Source of the DNA: Chryseobacterium geocarposphaerae
GTDB taxonomy: Bacteria > Bacteroidota > Bacteroidia > Flavobacteriales > Weeksellaceae
DNA length: 64,000 bases
NCBI RefSeq assembly: GCF_002797535.1
Contig: NZ_PGFD01000001.1
Span: 1,240,001-1,304,000, forward strand
Direction of reading: 5' to 3'
This document shows positions 26,638 through 35,438 of this stretch, piece after piece. The translations under genes were made by a program, and so were the position numbers. The stretch's first letter is position 1; each line of letters opens with the position of its first letter. The notes beneath the pieces were generated by a model, which ran no database searches, was not told the origin of the DNA, and saw nothing but the letters and a program-made list of their open reading frames with translations.

Positions 26638-28773
26638 ATGAAGAAAATTGCAATATATCTGAGTCTTTTCTGCATCGGATTTTCGTCCTTGAACGCGCAG
26701 AAAATCGACCGTAAAAAAGTTGTTCAGCGACATAATGTGGTCAACACCAAAGCGGATACTTTATCAACTTTGACGGTTGGAAATGGGAAATTTGCGTACA
26801 CGGTTGACATTACCGGAATGCAGTCCTTCCCTGAATATTACAAGAATGGAGTTTCTTTGGGAACACAATCTGAATGGGGCTGGAACAGTTTTCCGAATAC
26901 CGAAAATTTCAAATTCGAGGAGACTTTAAAGCCATACGATTTCAATAATGACGGCCGAAAAGCCTTATACAGTGTTCAGATTAAAGAACCGGAACGCAAC
27001 AAAAAAGCCGTTGAATATTTCAGGGTTAACCAACATCGCTTGCAGTTGGGGAATGTTGGGATTGAACTGATTAAAAAGGATGGACAAAAAGCACAGGTTG
27101 CAGATTTACAGAATATCAATCAGAAAATTGATTTGTGGACGGGAATTATCACAAGTGAATTTTCTTTAGAAGGAACTCCTGTAAAAGTCTGGACGGCTTC
27201 TTTCCAAAATTCAGATAAAATCGGTGTTAAAATCGAATCGGATTTGGTAAAACAAAAAAGACTTAAAGTTTTTGTAAAATACCCTTATCCGAGTGGACAG
27301 TTTTTGGATGAAGCAGCTTTTTACGGAAACGAAGATAAACATTCAACAAAATTGATTTCATCCAACTCAACTCAAGGATTGATTGAACATAAATTACAAA
27401 CTGCTGATTATTTTACGCAGTTGTACTTCACAGACGGAAAATTAAATGAAGCAGGCAAGCATTATTTCGTTTATGAGCCATCTTCTAAAAATAAAACGGT
27501 TGAATTGACTGTTGAGTTTTCAGCTAAAAATCAAAAGACTTCAAAAAGCTTATTTGTTGATGCTGAAAAAGAAAGTACTTCAGGCTGGAAAAACTTCTGG
27601 GAAAGCGGTGCAGCCGTTGATTTTGAAGGAAGTACGGACAAAAGAGCCAACGAACTGGAACGCAGAGTTATTTTGTCAGAATATTTAACCAAAGTTCAGT
27701 GCGGAGGAAGCAATCCGCCTCAGGAAACAGGCTTGACATTCAACAGCTGGTACGGAAAACCGCATACCGAAATGCATTGGTGGCACGGTGTTCACTATGC
27801 TTTGTGGGGAAGACCGGAAATTTTGGAAAAACAATTGGATTATTATTTCAGGTCATTTGATAAAGCTAAAAAATTAGCGGAAAGACAAGGCTACAAAGGA
27901 GTTCGCTGGATTAAAATGTCGGATAATGATGGTAATGAAAGCCCGTCTTCCGTAGCCGCATTTCTGATCTGGGAACAACCACATTTGATTTACATGACCG
28001 AACTTTTGTACCGTCATAACAAAGACAAAAAAGTGTTGGAAAAATATAAGGATCTGGTTTTTGCAACATCAGAATTTATGGCTGATTTTGCCACGTATGA
28101 CAAAGAAAAAAATCGTTATAACTTAGGAAAAGGAGTAATCCCAGCACAGGAGGTTTTTCCTGCGAAAGATACTTATAACCCGACTTACGAGGTGGCGTAT
28201 TGGGATTGGGCTTTGAAAGTCGCTCAGCAATGGAAAGAAAGATTAGGAGAAAAAAGAGATAAAAAATGGGATGATGTCATTTCAAAACTGGCTCCGCTTC
28301 CGGTTCAGGATAATGTTTATTTATCCACAGAATCAGCAAAAGATTCTTTCACATTTCCAAAATGGATGACCGACCATCCTTCTGTTTTGGGAGCATTAGG
28401 AATGGTTCCTGAATCTCCGAAACTGGATAAAAAGATTATGAAAAATACGTTGGATATCGTCTGGGAAAGATGGAACTGGGAACATACATGGGGTTGGGAT
28501 TTCCCAATGACGGCAATGACGGCAGCAAGATTAGGTCTTCCTAACAAAGCTCTGGACGCGCTTTTTATGAATATTCAAACCAATACTTATCTGAAGAATG
28601 GTCACAATTACCAGGATGGAAGATTGAGAATTTATCTTCCAGGAAACGGGGGTATTTTAACTACCGTTGCCATGATGCTTGAAGGTTGGGACAATTCTAC
28701 CGGTGAATTTCCGGGCTTTCCAAAGGATGGTTCCTGGAAAATAAAAGCAGAAGGCTTTGAGAAAATGCCTTAA
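26638..28773 (+). CDS. Six-hairpin glycosidase-like exported protein, unknown specificity
   Basis: The 711-aa protein has a signal peptide (1-20, ending LNAQ). A beta-rich N-terminal domain ('LTVGNGKFAYTVDITGMQSFP') is followed by an (alpha/alpha)6-type region at about 330-705 with 'NSWYGKPHTEMHWWHGVHYALWGRPE', 'NPTYEVAYWDWALKVA', 'HPSVLGALGMVP', 'WGWDFPMTAMTAARLG' and 'LPGNGGILTTVAMMLEGWD'. These resemble the general pattern of clan GH-L-like/GH95-like hydrolases, but I cannot assign a family. The Glu in 'HTEMHWWH' and the Glu and Asp in 'EVAYWD' are candidate acid/base residues. It is 139 nt downstream of the DUF4450 gene and ends at a terminator, so it probably belongs to the same pectin regulon. 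Confidence 0.72.
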   Translation: MKKIAIYLSLFCIGFSSLNAQKIDRKKVVQRHNVVNTKADTLSTLTVGNGKFAYTVDITGMQSFPEYYKNGVSLGTQSEWGWNSFPNTENFKFEETLKPYDFNNDGRKALYSVQIKEPERNKKAVEYFRVNQHRLQLGNVGIELIKKDGQKAQVADLQNINQKIDLWTGIITSEFSLEGTPVKVWTASFQNSDKIGVKIESDLVKQKRLKVFVKYPYPSGQFLDEAAFYGNEDKHSTKLISSNSTQGLIEHKLQTADYFTQLYFTDGKLNEAGKHYFVYEPSSKNKTVELTVEFSAKNQKTSKSLFVDAEKESTSGWKNFWESGAAVDFEGSTDKRANELERRVILSEYLTKVQCGGSNPPQETGLTFNSWYGKPHTEMHWWHGVHYALWGRPEILEKQLDYYFRSFDKAKKLAERQGYKGVRWIKMSDNDGNESPSSVAAFLIWEQPHLIYMTELLYRHNKDKKVLEKYKDLVFATSEFMADFATYDKEKNRYNLGKGVIPAQEVFPAKDTYNPTYEVAYWDWALKVAQQWKERLGEKRDKKWDDVISKLAPLPVQDNVYLSTESAKDSFTFPKWMTDHPSVLGALGMVPESPKLDKKIMKNTLDIVWERWNWEHTWGWDFPMTAMTAARLGLPNKALDALFMNIQTNTYLKNGHNYQDGRLRIYLPGNGGILTTVAMMLEGWDNSTGEFPGFPKDGSWKIKAEGFEKMP

Positions 28774-28796
28774 TTTTTTCACATTCATATAGTTCA

Positions 28797-28826
28797 AAGT
28801 CTGTTCTGAAAAGAGCAGGCTTTTTC
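28797..28826 (+). terminator. Terminator after the glycosidase-like gene
   Basis: AAGTCTGTTCT pairs with AGAGCAGGCTT (two G.U) around a GAAA tetraloop and is followed by TTT. It ends the plus-strand enzyme operon. Confidence 0.82.
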
Positions 28827-29050
28827 ATTCATATCAATTCAAAGGTTTAAAACTGATAATTAAAATCCATTGATTTCCTTCTTAAATAAACATATTTCTT
28901 ACATTAATTTTAGTTGAATAATTGTATCGTTATTAATTCAACATACCTAAAGAATAATTTATAAAAAATTCGTAACTTGTCTCCCATGATTGTAAGTCAA
29001 ATTTTAGAGTTATTTCTTAATTTGATGCTAAATTCCTTTTATTTAAAGCC

Positions 29051-30094
29051 ATGGCAGAAACATTCGAAATTTACATTAATGAACATTCAAGAGTGCCGAA
29101 ATACAAGCAGATTGTAGATTCTATTCTGAATGGAATTGATGGCGGAGAGATCCAGATCGGAGAAAAAATCCCTTCCATCAATGAGCTTAGTGAATCCTGT
29201 TTTCTTTCACGAGATACAGTAGAAAAAGCCTACAAAGAGCTGAGGAAAAGACAAATCATCGAATCTGTAAAAGGCAAAGGATATTACATTTCCCGTGTGA
29301 ATAAAAATGATATCATTAATATCTTCTTTCTGATTAACAAACCGAGCACTTATAAAATGATGATCTATAATTATTTCGTCAATGCAATCGGTTCCAAAGG
29401 CAATGTGGAGATGTACATCTACCATTGTGATGAGACACTTTTCATCAATTCACTAAAGAAAAATATTGGCGGATTCGATTATTATGTGATTATGCCCCAC
29501 TTCCGCGACGAGCAGTCAAAACATACGAGCTCCACACAGGAAGTGATCGATATGATCGAAAAAATCCCGAAGAATAAACTATTGATACTGGATAATACAA
29601 AGCCTAATATTTCAGGAGAATACGGCTCCATTTTTCAGGACTTTGAACATGATATTTATGACGCTTTGAAGGAAGGTCTGGATAAAATCAGGAAATACGA
29701 AAAAATTATCTTGGTATATCCTGATAAATCGATTCATCCCTATCCTTTCCGTATTGTCCGTGGTTTTGAGAATTTTTGCAGGGATTTTAAACTGGACTAT
29801 GAAATTCTGGATGAAATCTATCCTGATATGGAATTACAGAAAGATATTTTTATTACCATTCGCGAACGCGATCTGGTGAATCTAGTAAAACAGGTAAGAC
29901 AAAATAATTTAAAATTAGGCGAGGATATCGGAATTATTTCCTACAACGAAACCCCATTGAAAGAACTACTGGGAATTACGGTAATTACTACAGATTTTAA
30001 AGCAATGGGTGAATCTGCAGCCTATATGATTTTAAAAAATAAAAAGGAATCCGTGAATAATGTATTCAAATTTATTCAAAGGGATTCTTTATAG
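29051..30094 (+). CDS. GntR-type regulator with LacI/periplasmic-binding-protein-like sensor domain
   Basis: The 347-aa protein starts with a GntR winged helix (about 1-75: 'PKYKQIVDSILNGI', 'GEKIPSINELSESCFLSRDTVEKAYKELRKR', 'KGKGYYI'). The remainder (about 85-345) has alternating beta/alpha segments like a type-1 periplasmic-binding-protein fold ('GGFDYYVIMPHF', 'KLLILDNT', 'EDIGIISYNETPLKELLGITVITTDFKAMGESAA'). This architecture suits a cytoplasmic sugar-responsive regulator. The position amid rhamnose and pectin genes makes L-rhamnose or a catabolite a likely effector. It is the only transcription factor in the pectin locus, so it is the best candidate for the AATCGATT sites, though those look more like LacI-type operators. 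Confidence 0.88.
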   Translation: MAETFEIYINEHSRVPKYKQIVDSILNGIDGGEIQIGEKIPSINELSESCFLSRDTVEKAYKELRKRQIIESVKGKGYYISRVNKNDIINIFFLINKPSTYKMMIYNYFVNAIGSKGNVEMYIYHCDETLFINSLKKNIGGFDYYVIMPHFRDEQSKHTSSTQEVIDMIEKIPKNKLLILDNTKPNISGEYGSIFQDFEHDIYDALKEGLDKIRKYEKIILVYPDKSIHPYPFRIVRGFENFCRDFKLDYEILDEIYPDMELQKDIFITIRERDLVNLVKQVRQNNLKLGEDIGIISYNETPLKELLGITVITTDFKAMGESAAYMILKNKKESVNNVFKFIQRDSL

Positions 30095-30128
30095 ATTTTT
30101 ATTTATTGCTGAGCTCTAGATGTCTAAA

Positions 30129-30144
30129 TGCAATCGATTACGCA
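30129..30144 (+). promoter_or_regulatory. Candidate operator, TGCAATCGATTACGCA
   Basis: It shares TGCAATCGATTAC with 21400-21412 and a following AAATT. It lies 31 nt upstream of the ATG at 30175 and 35 nt after the stop of the GntR-type regulator. Confidence 0.6.
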
Positions 30145-30174
30145 AATTAAACTATACAAAAATATAATTCAGTT

Positions 30175-30618
30175 ATGATTAAAAAATTAATTTTCGCCAC
30201 GATTTTTATGTTGGCATTCACTGTTTCCGCACAAAAAATAGATGATAAAGAAGCAGTAGCTGCCGTTGCCGAAAAATTAAGATTAGCGATGATAAGCGGA
30301 GAAAAGTCTGATTTGGAATCTTTGATTTTACCGGAATTAACATACGGACATTCGGGAGGTCATATTGATGATGCCAAAGAATTTGTAGAAAAACTGGTAA
30401 GCAAAAAGTCTGACTTTTTAACGATTGATATTACGAACCAAACAGTGAATATTGTCGGAAATACAGCAATTGTTCGCCATCATTTTTATGCAACGACTGC
30501 TGATGCAGGAAAAGCTCCCGGTGATGTAACACTGGATATTTTATTAGTTTGGGTTAAAGTGAAAAACGACTGGAAATTGTTGGCGAGACAGGCCGTGAAA
30601 GCAGAAAAAAAGAAATAG
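30175..30618 (+). CDS. NTF2-like (SnoaL/DUF4440-type) exported protein
   Basis: The 147-aa product has a signal peptide (about 1-19, ending VSAQ). The mature part fits the NTF2-like cone fold: 'KEAVAAVAEKLRLAMISGEKSDLESLILPELTYGHSGG', then 'NIVGNTAIVRHHFYAT' and the closing strand 'LLVWVKVKNDWKLLARQAVK'. NTF2-like proteins range from isomerases to binding proteins. No catalytic set can be chosen here. The operator copy just upstream ties it to the rhamnose/pectin regulon, so a role with periplasmic sugar derivatives is possible but unproven. Confidence 0.8.
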   Translation: MIKKLIFATIFMLAFTVSAQKIDDKEAVAAVAEKLRLAMISGEKSDLESLILPELTYGHSGGHIDDAKEFVEKLVSKKSDFLTIDITNQTVNIVGNTAIVRHHFYATTADAGKAPGDVTLDILLVWVKVKNDWKLLARQAVKAEKKK

Positions 30619-30641
30619 TTGTAGCTATTATATGATAAATT

Positions 30642-30673
30642 AAAATTCGCAAGGTTTTCTTTGCGAATTTTTG
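30642..30673 (+). terminator. Terminator after the NTF2-like gene
   Basis: AAAATTCGCAA pairs with TTGCGAATTTT around a short loop. The stem ends in T, giving a weak U-tract. Confidence 0.8.
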
Positions 30674-30850
30674 TTGTGAAAAATATTTAATTTTGAATCA
30701 TTAAGATTTTATTAAGAGGTTTAGAATATTAAGATAAACTTCTTTAATCAGAATGCTTATAAAAATCTATTTGATTTTTTCTTAATTACACTTAACAACT
30801 TAAATGTTCTTAATGGTTTAAAATACATTGTTGAAATCATTATTTTTTCT

Positions 30851-31003
30851 TGACGCAAAGATTTTACATTTCATTTGGAATATTTTGAGTAAGCAAAGAA
30901 TGAAATCAATAAATTGATTTTTGAAGCTAGCTTCATGAGCGACAAAGTCGCCTTACTTTGCTTACTCAAAACTTTGTAATTTTAAAATTAAATCTTTGCG
31001 TTT
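30851..31003. repeat. Long imperfect inverted repeat in an intergenic region
   Basis: The left arm 30851-30898 and right arm 30956-31002 share ACGCAAAGATTT at their outer ends and TTTTGAGTAAGCAAAG at their inner ends. The centre contains GCGACAAAGTCGC. No coding frame is supported. It fills much of the 30619-31089 gap and resembles a decayed miniature element. Confidence 0.65.
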
Positions 31004-31018
31004 AAAACTTGTTTTTAA

Positions 31019-31071
31019 GTTTTGGCTAAAGCCAAAATGTTTTAATAAAAAAAACGGGCTAAAGCCCGTTT
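31019..31071 (-). terminator. GGGCTAAAGCCC repeat acting as terminator of the lldD-like gene
   Basis: AAACGGGCTAAAGCCCGTTT (31052-31071) is a perfect palindrome followed on the minus strand by TTTTTT, 18 nt after the stop at 31090. A second unit TTTTGGCTAAAGCCAAAA lies at 31019-31036. The same pair recurs near 48611-48665. Confidence 0.8.
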
Positions 31072-31089
31072 CTATTTGAATATTTATTC

Positions 31090-32241
31090 TTATTTCACCC
31101 TAAACTTCTGCAAATCTTCCGTTCTTTCACAGCAAAGCTGCTCCATAACCTGCCTGAATTGCATTTTAAGCATTTCAATGATGTGATCTCCACCTTTGTC
31201 TCCCAATGCTCCGACTGCATACATAAACGTTCTTCCCATAAAGGTAAATTCTGCACCGCAGCTCAAAGCACGGGCAACATCCGGACCGGTTCTTACTCCA
31301 CTGTCCATCATGATTTTGATCTGATCTTTATATTTTTCACTGATTTCTTTTACCACAGCAATTGTAGATTCACCGGCATCAAGCTGTCTTCCTCCATGAT
31401 TGGAGATAATCATCCCGTCAAATCCCAACCGTACGGCTTCTTCGGCATCTTCATCAGAAGCAACGCCTTTAATCACCAATTTCCCTTTCCATTTATCCCG
31501 GATTGCCTTGATCCTATCCGAATTCAATCTTCCTGAAAATGTAGAATTCATGAACTGGCCCAACTGTTTCACGTTCATGTTTTTATCCATGTATTTTTCC
31601 ATGGTCTTAAAACTCGGAATACCGTGTTTCAGCATTTCTAAACACCATTGAGGTTTTACCAACGCCTGAGAAACATTTCTGAAATTCAACTGAGGCGGCA
31701 TTGCTAAACCATTTCGGATCTCTTTGGCTCTATAGCCGAAAGTCGGAACATCTGATAACACACACAGTACATCATACCCTGAAGCTTCGCAACGATCAAG
31801 AATATCATTACGCAGCCACTCTTCTCTAGGATGATACAACTGATACCAGGCTTTTCCTTCTGTTAACTCCGCAATTCTTTCGATGCTGCTCGTTGTCACT
31901 GTACTTAAAATAAAAGGAATGTTATGTTTAAAAGCAGCTTTTGCCAGAATTTCCGGAGCGTTTGGCCACATCAATCCCTGCAAGCCAACGGGAGAAATTC
32001 CGAAAGGAGCAGAATATTTTACGCCGAATAATTCGGTTTCCATATTGGCCTCCGCAAAATTATTATTCAAATAACGCGGACGGAGCAAAACTTCTCTCAA
32101 TTCATTTGTATTGCGGTCTCTGTTGATGTTTTCATTACAACCTCCATCTAAATATTCAAAGGCGAAACGGGGCATCCTTTTCTGAGCTCTTTCAATCAGT
32201 AATTCAAGAGAAGCGTAACGGGTATCAAATGGAAATGACAT
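31090..32241 (-). CDS. lldD: FMN-dependent alpha-hydroxy-acid oxidase, probable L-lactate dehydrogenase
   Basis: The 383-aa cytoplasmic enzyme belongs to the FMN-dependent alpha-hydroxy-acid dehydrogenase family. It shows the start of the TIM barrel ('FEYLDGGCNENINRDRN'), 'FGISPVGLQGLMWPNAPEI', 'WYQLYHP', 'LVIKGVASDEDAEEAVRLGFDGMIISNHGGRQLDAGEST' with the catalytic His at about 282, and the phosphate-binding 'DSGVRTGPDVARALSCGA'. Oxidation of L-lactate to pyruvate fits the locus: the RhaEW-type protein upstream makes L-lactate from L-rhamnose. It is the last gene of the minus-strand rhamnose group, 79 nt after the kinase, with a strong terminator. Specificity for lactate rather than another hydroxy acid is inferred from context. 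Confidence 0.87.
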   Translation of the reverse strand: MSFPFDTRYASLELLIERAQKRMPRFAFEYLDGGCNENINRDRNTNELREVLLRPRYLNNNFAEANMETELFGVKYSAPFGISPVGLQGLMWPNAPEILAKAAFKHNIPFILSTVTTSSIERIAELTEGKAWYQLYHPREEWLRNDILDRCEASGYDVLCVLSDVPTFGYRAKEIRNGLAMPPQLNFRNVSQALVKPQWCLEMLKHGIPSFKTMEKYMDKNMNVKQLGQFMNSTFSGRLNSDRIKAIRDKWKGKLVIKGVASDEDAEEAVRLGFDGMIISNHGGRQLDAGESTIAVVKEISEKYKDQIKIMMDSGVRTGPDVARALSCGAEFTFMGRTFMYAVGALGDKGGDHIIEMLKMQFRQVMEQLCCERTEDLQKFRVK

Positions 32242-32320
32242 AATTGGTTGTTGGTTGTTGGTTAATAGTTGTTAGTTTTTGAGATTTTGCTATCACCTGA
32301 TAACCAACAACTAAAATATT

Positions 32321-33706
32321 TTATACATTAAGAATTAAAGGTTGAAGTACTTTCATCTGATAATGCTGCTGCAAAAAAGTATCGTCGATTTTCTTATTCG
32401 AAATCACCATGGAAGCTCCCAGTGCAGAACCCAAAGGAGAATGTGTAGACATCACATGATAATCCTGGAAATGGTGAGACATCAGCTTCATGAATACATC
32501 ATTATCGGTGAATCCGCCATCGATATAAATGGTTTTGATATCTGAGTTTCCAATCGCATTTTTAATGGTATGAATCTGTAAATCCATTAATTCGATCATT
32601 AATTGATGATAAGCTTCTTCAAAGGTAGCAAAAGAGTTTAAATCTGTTGCACTTATCATTTTACGCTTCAGTATAATGCCTTCAAAACGGAAATATACTG
32701 CTTTGTGCTTCATTAAACGAAGGTATAAATCCTGATCAAACTGAACTTCCCTGTGGAAACCATATTCTTTACCGTAATGAGCACACAGTTTCTCCACCTG
32801 AATTTTGTATTCGTTACCCATGAAAAAACGGGAGGCTTTTACTCGCTTTCCATCGATTCGCATATAATTCAGGCAATTGTTTTCAATATCTTCATCAGTT
32901 AAGCTTTCATCACTAAACGGATTTAAAGAGATACTCCAGGTTCCTGTAGAGAGCAATAAAAACGGTTCTTTTTTACTTAAAATATAGGGTAAAAGCGCTG
33001 AAGAACTATCGTGAATTCCAACACCTATTTTAATTTTCTTATTTCTGTAAGAAGTATTGATGCTCGCAGAAGTCGGTACAATCGGTGGCAATAAGGCATC
33101 GATTTCTTCTTCGTATACCCAGTCATGATAATCGGCTTTGTCATAATCCCACAAATTGGTGTGGCAGCCTATGGAAGTAAATTCCGACACGCAAATTCCG
33201 GTAAACAAATAGGATAAATACTGAGGTAGATGAAGGCTGTAACGGATCTTTTTAAATACTTCAGGATGTTTATATTTTAACCAGAATAATTGCAATCCTG
33301 AGTTCAGCATTCCGGCCTGAGGAGAAGCCGTTTCACGGGCAATTTTCAGCTTGCTTCCGTGTTTTTCGTAAAACAGATCAAGAATTTCCCGATCCATCGG
33401 TTTGGTGTAATTGTACAACGGTGTCAGAACATTTCCTTTCTGGTCCAGATGTACAAAACTCGCTCCGTAGGTTGAAAAATTGATGGCTTTTACTTCAAAA
33501 TTTTCATCATCCAAAATGGCATTAAAATTATCTTTAATCCAGTTTTGTAAGGCTGCAAGATCTTCTGTCGGATAGCCATCTTCATCGGTTGTGAGCGGCA
33601 GTTCTGTGTACTCACGAACGACCTCTTTATAATTTTTATCAAATAAAAAGAATTTTTTATTGGTCTTTCCAATATCAAATACGATGGTTACCTTTTTTTT
33701 AGACAT
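32321..33706 (-). CDS. rhaB: FGGY-family carbohydrate kinase, probable L-rhamnulokinase
   Basis: The 461-aa protein is an ASKHA-fold FGGY kinase. The N-terminal phosphate loop is 'IVFDIGKTNKKFFLFD', then 'AINFSTYGASFVHLD', 'GIHDSSSALLPYIL' (the Asp is the probable catalytic base) and 'FLLLSTGTWSISLNPFS', with the C-terminal 'IKTIYIDGGFTDNDVFMKLMSHHF' and 'SPLGSALGASM' near the nucleotide site. Flanking rhaI and aldolase genes indicate phosphorylation of L-rhamnulose to L-rhamnulose 1-phosphate. It is separated by 259 nt from rhaI, so it may have its own promoter. Confidence 0.88.
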   Translation of the reverse strand: MSKKKVTIVFDIGKTNKKFFLFDKNYKEVVREYTELPLTTDEDGYPTEDLAALQNWIKDNFNAILDDENFEVKAINFSTYGASFVHLDQKGNVLTPLYNYTKPMDREILDLFYEKHGSKLKIARETASPQAGMLNSGLQLFWLKYKHPEVFKKIRYSLHLPQYLSYLFTGICVSEFTSIGCHTNLWDYDKADYHDWVYEEEIDALLPPIVPTSASINTSYRNKKIKIGVGIHDSSSALLPYILSKKEPFLLLSTGTWSISLNPFSDESLTDEDIENNCLNYMRIDGKRVKASRFFMGNEYKIQVEKLCAHYGKEYGFHREVQFDQDLYLRLMKHKAVYFRFEGIILKRKMISATDLNSFATFEEAYHQLMIELMDLQIHTIKNAIGNSDIKTIYIDGGFTDNDVFMKLMSHHFQDYHVMSTHSPLGSALGASMVISNKKIDDTFLQQHYQMKVLQPLILNV

Positions 33707-33920
33707 TCCTGCGATGAATTAAATTGTATATGATGAACGAAATAATTTTTTTCAGATTGGTTTGTAATGTACATTTCATTTTACACCATTAAGGAGTGTT
33801 CAGATATTAAAATTTATTAAGAAAAATCCACTATTTTCTGAGGCGTTATACCTAAAATCCCAATAATCTAAACACTTTCAACCTTAATGATTAAAAAAAT
33901 AAGGATACATATAATTGAAA

Positions 33921-33942
33921 ACTTTCGATTGCACCTGAAAGT
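33921..33942 (-). promoter_or_regulatory. Hairpin with partial operator match between rhaI and rhaB
   Basis: ACTTTC/GAAAGT arms enclose GATTGCACCT. On the minus strand GTGCAATCGA matches half of the AATCGATT operator. It could be a weak terminator of rhaI (TTTTC follows) or a degraded operator for rhaB. Confidence 0.3.
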
Positions 33943-33965
33943 TCAAATTATCAATTTTAAACAGA

Positions 33966-35246
33966 TTATAATCCCGTCGCTTTTACATTCAGGCCTCTTT
34001 CAGAGATTAAATTTTCTCTTACTTTAAGGTTTCTGTAAGCTGCGATCGGATCCAGTGCTGCACCCGTCTGTAATCTTGCAGCTCTTAGTAACGGACGAAC
34101 GTCTGTTCTGTACGCGTTTTGTAAAATCTCCTGCGCACGAACAACGTCATTATTCAATTGAGCATCTTTCAATGCTTTCTGATCTACTAAAAGTGCCTGC
34201 GCATAAGCAATTAAAATCGCTTCTAAAGACTGGATCAGGTCTTCCAACGGATCTTTGATGTTATGACTTGCGTCGATCATCCAAGCCGGATAAGGATTTT
34301 GAGGGTTATTCTCGATTCCGTATACCAATTCGTTAAAGATTAAGAATAACGCATAAGGCTTGATAGAACCTACGGTTAAATCATCATCTCCATATTTGCT
34401 GTCGTTAAAATGAAAACCACCTAGTTTTCCTTTATACATTAAGGTTGCAACAATTTGTTCGATGTTTGAATTGGGTAAATGGTGTCCCAAATCTACCAAT
34501 GTGTACGCTCTTTCCCCACAGGCATTTGCCAACATGAAAGACGTTCCCCAATCCTGGATCGTTGTTGAATAGAAATTAGGCTCGTAAGGCTTATATTCGA
34601 TGAATAATTTCCAGTCTTCCGGCATTCCTGCATAGATTTCTTTTAAGCTCTGTTCAGTTTTTGACAAAGCGGTCTGGAAATTCAATTGCCCAGGGAAACT
34701 AGCTCCATCAGCCAACCAAACGGTTAAGCTTTTTGAATCCAATTCTTTCCCGATTCTGATCACTTCTTTATTATGTCCCACAGCATACGCTCTTGAATCT
34801 TCATTTACGGAATTTAACGATCCAAATTTATATGAATGTTTTGCATCCGGCTGATCCTGGAATGTATTGGAATTCATCGCATCAAAAACAAGTCCGTGAG
34901 AAGCGGCTTTTTCTTTGATTGCTTTCACATCATCCGGAATATCCCATGGAATATGTAATGAAACTGCTCCCGCAGAATGTGTCAAAGCATGAATTAATCC
35001 AACATCATCAAGCTTTTGTTCTAAAGTAGCAGGTTCTCCTCCGTAAGAAAATCTTCCGAAACGGGTTCCTCCTGCTCCTAATGCCCAACTCGGAATAGCT
35101 ACCTGAAAATCGGCAATTTTATTGACGATTTCAGCAACATTTACTCCTGTTTTTGTTAGTTTATCTGATAAATAAGCGAAGTCTGAATTGAAGTTTTCAA
35201 CCTCGCTTTTATTATTTTGTTCAATGATATCTTTTTCTATAATCAT
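33966..35246 (-). CDS. rhaI: L-rhamnose isomerase (RhaI-type sugar isomerase)
   Basis: The 426-aa TIM-barrel isomerase is of the RhaI type (similar to the Pseudomonas stutzeri enzyme, distinct from E. coli RhaA). Landmarks are 'PSWALGAGGTRFGRF', 'AVSLHIPWD', 'DAMNSNTFQDQP', 'LTVWLADGASFPGQ', 'LFIEYKPYEPNFY' (metal-ligand Glu), 'DLGHHLPNSNIEQ' and 'GGFHFNDSKYGDDDL' with the metal-binding His and Asp residues, then 'MIDASHN'. It converts L-rhamnose to L-rhamnulose in the cytoplasm with divalent metal. It sits between the aldolase-dehydrogenase gene (192 nt) and the kinase gene. Confidence 0.95.
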   Translation of the reverse strand: MIIEKDIIEQNNKSEVENFNSDFAYLSDKLTKTGVNVAEIVNKIADFQVAIPSWALGAGGTRFGRFSYGGEPATLEQKLDDVGLIHALTHSAGAVSLHIPWDIPDDVKAIKEKAASHGLVFDAMNSNTFQDQPDAKHSYKFGSLNSVNEDSRAYAVGHNKEVIRIGKELDSKSLTVWLADGASFPGQLNFQTALSKTEQSLKEIYAGMPEDWKLFIEYKPYEPNFYSTTIQDWGTSFMLANACGERAYTLVDLGHHLPNSNIEQIVATLMYKGKLGGFHFNDSKYGDDDLTVGSIKPYALFLIFNELVYGIENNPQNPYPAWMIDASHNIKDPLEDLIQSLEAILIAYAQALLVDQKALKDAQLNNDVVRAQEILQNAYRTDVRPLLRAARLQTGAALDPIAAYRNLKVRENLISERGLNVKATGL

Positions 35247-35261
35247 ATTTTGATTTTTGAT

Positions 35262-35432
35262 TTTACCACAAAAGTCACAAAAAACCTTTTTAATTTTTAA
35301 AGTTTAAAATTATTGAAAATAAAAGCTCAAAAAAGCTTTGTTTATATTGAAAATAATTTACATAATCCTTTTTTGATCTTATCAAAATTAAATGATGTCT
35401 CTAAGAAACTTTTGTGTTTTTTGTGGTTAAAT
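35262..35432. repeat. Inverted-repeat element between the aldolase-dehydrogenase gene and rhaI
   Basis: TTTACCACAAAAGTCACAAA (35262) at one end matches the complement of TTTGTGTTTTTTGTGGTTAA (35411) at the other. The interior is AT-rich and non-coding. A related single arm 'TTAACCACAAAAGTCACAAA' lies at about 52649-52668. The element fills nearly the whole gap, so it may shape transcript ends or stability. Confidence 0.65.
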
Positions 35433-35438
35433 TTATTA

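Noticed and set aside
28827..29050. Possible small RNA or gene before the GntR-type regulator
   Set aside because: Only AT-rich sequence with no good frame, hairpin or repeat beyond the terminator at 28797-28826.
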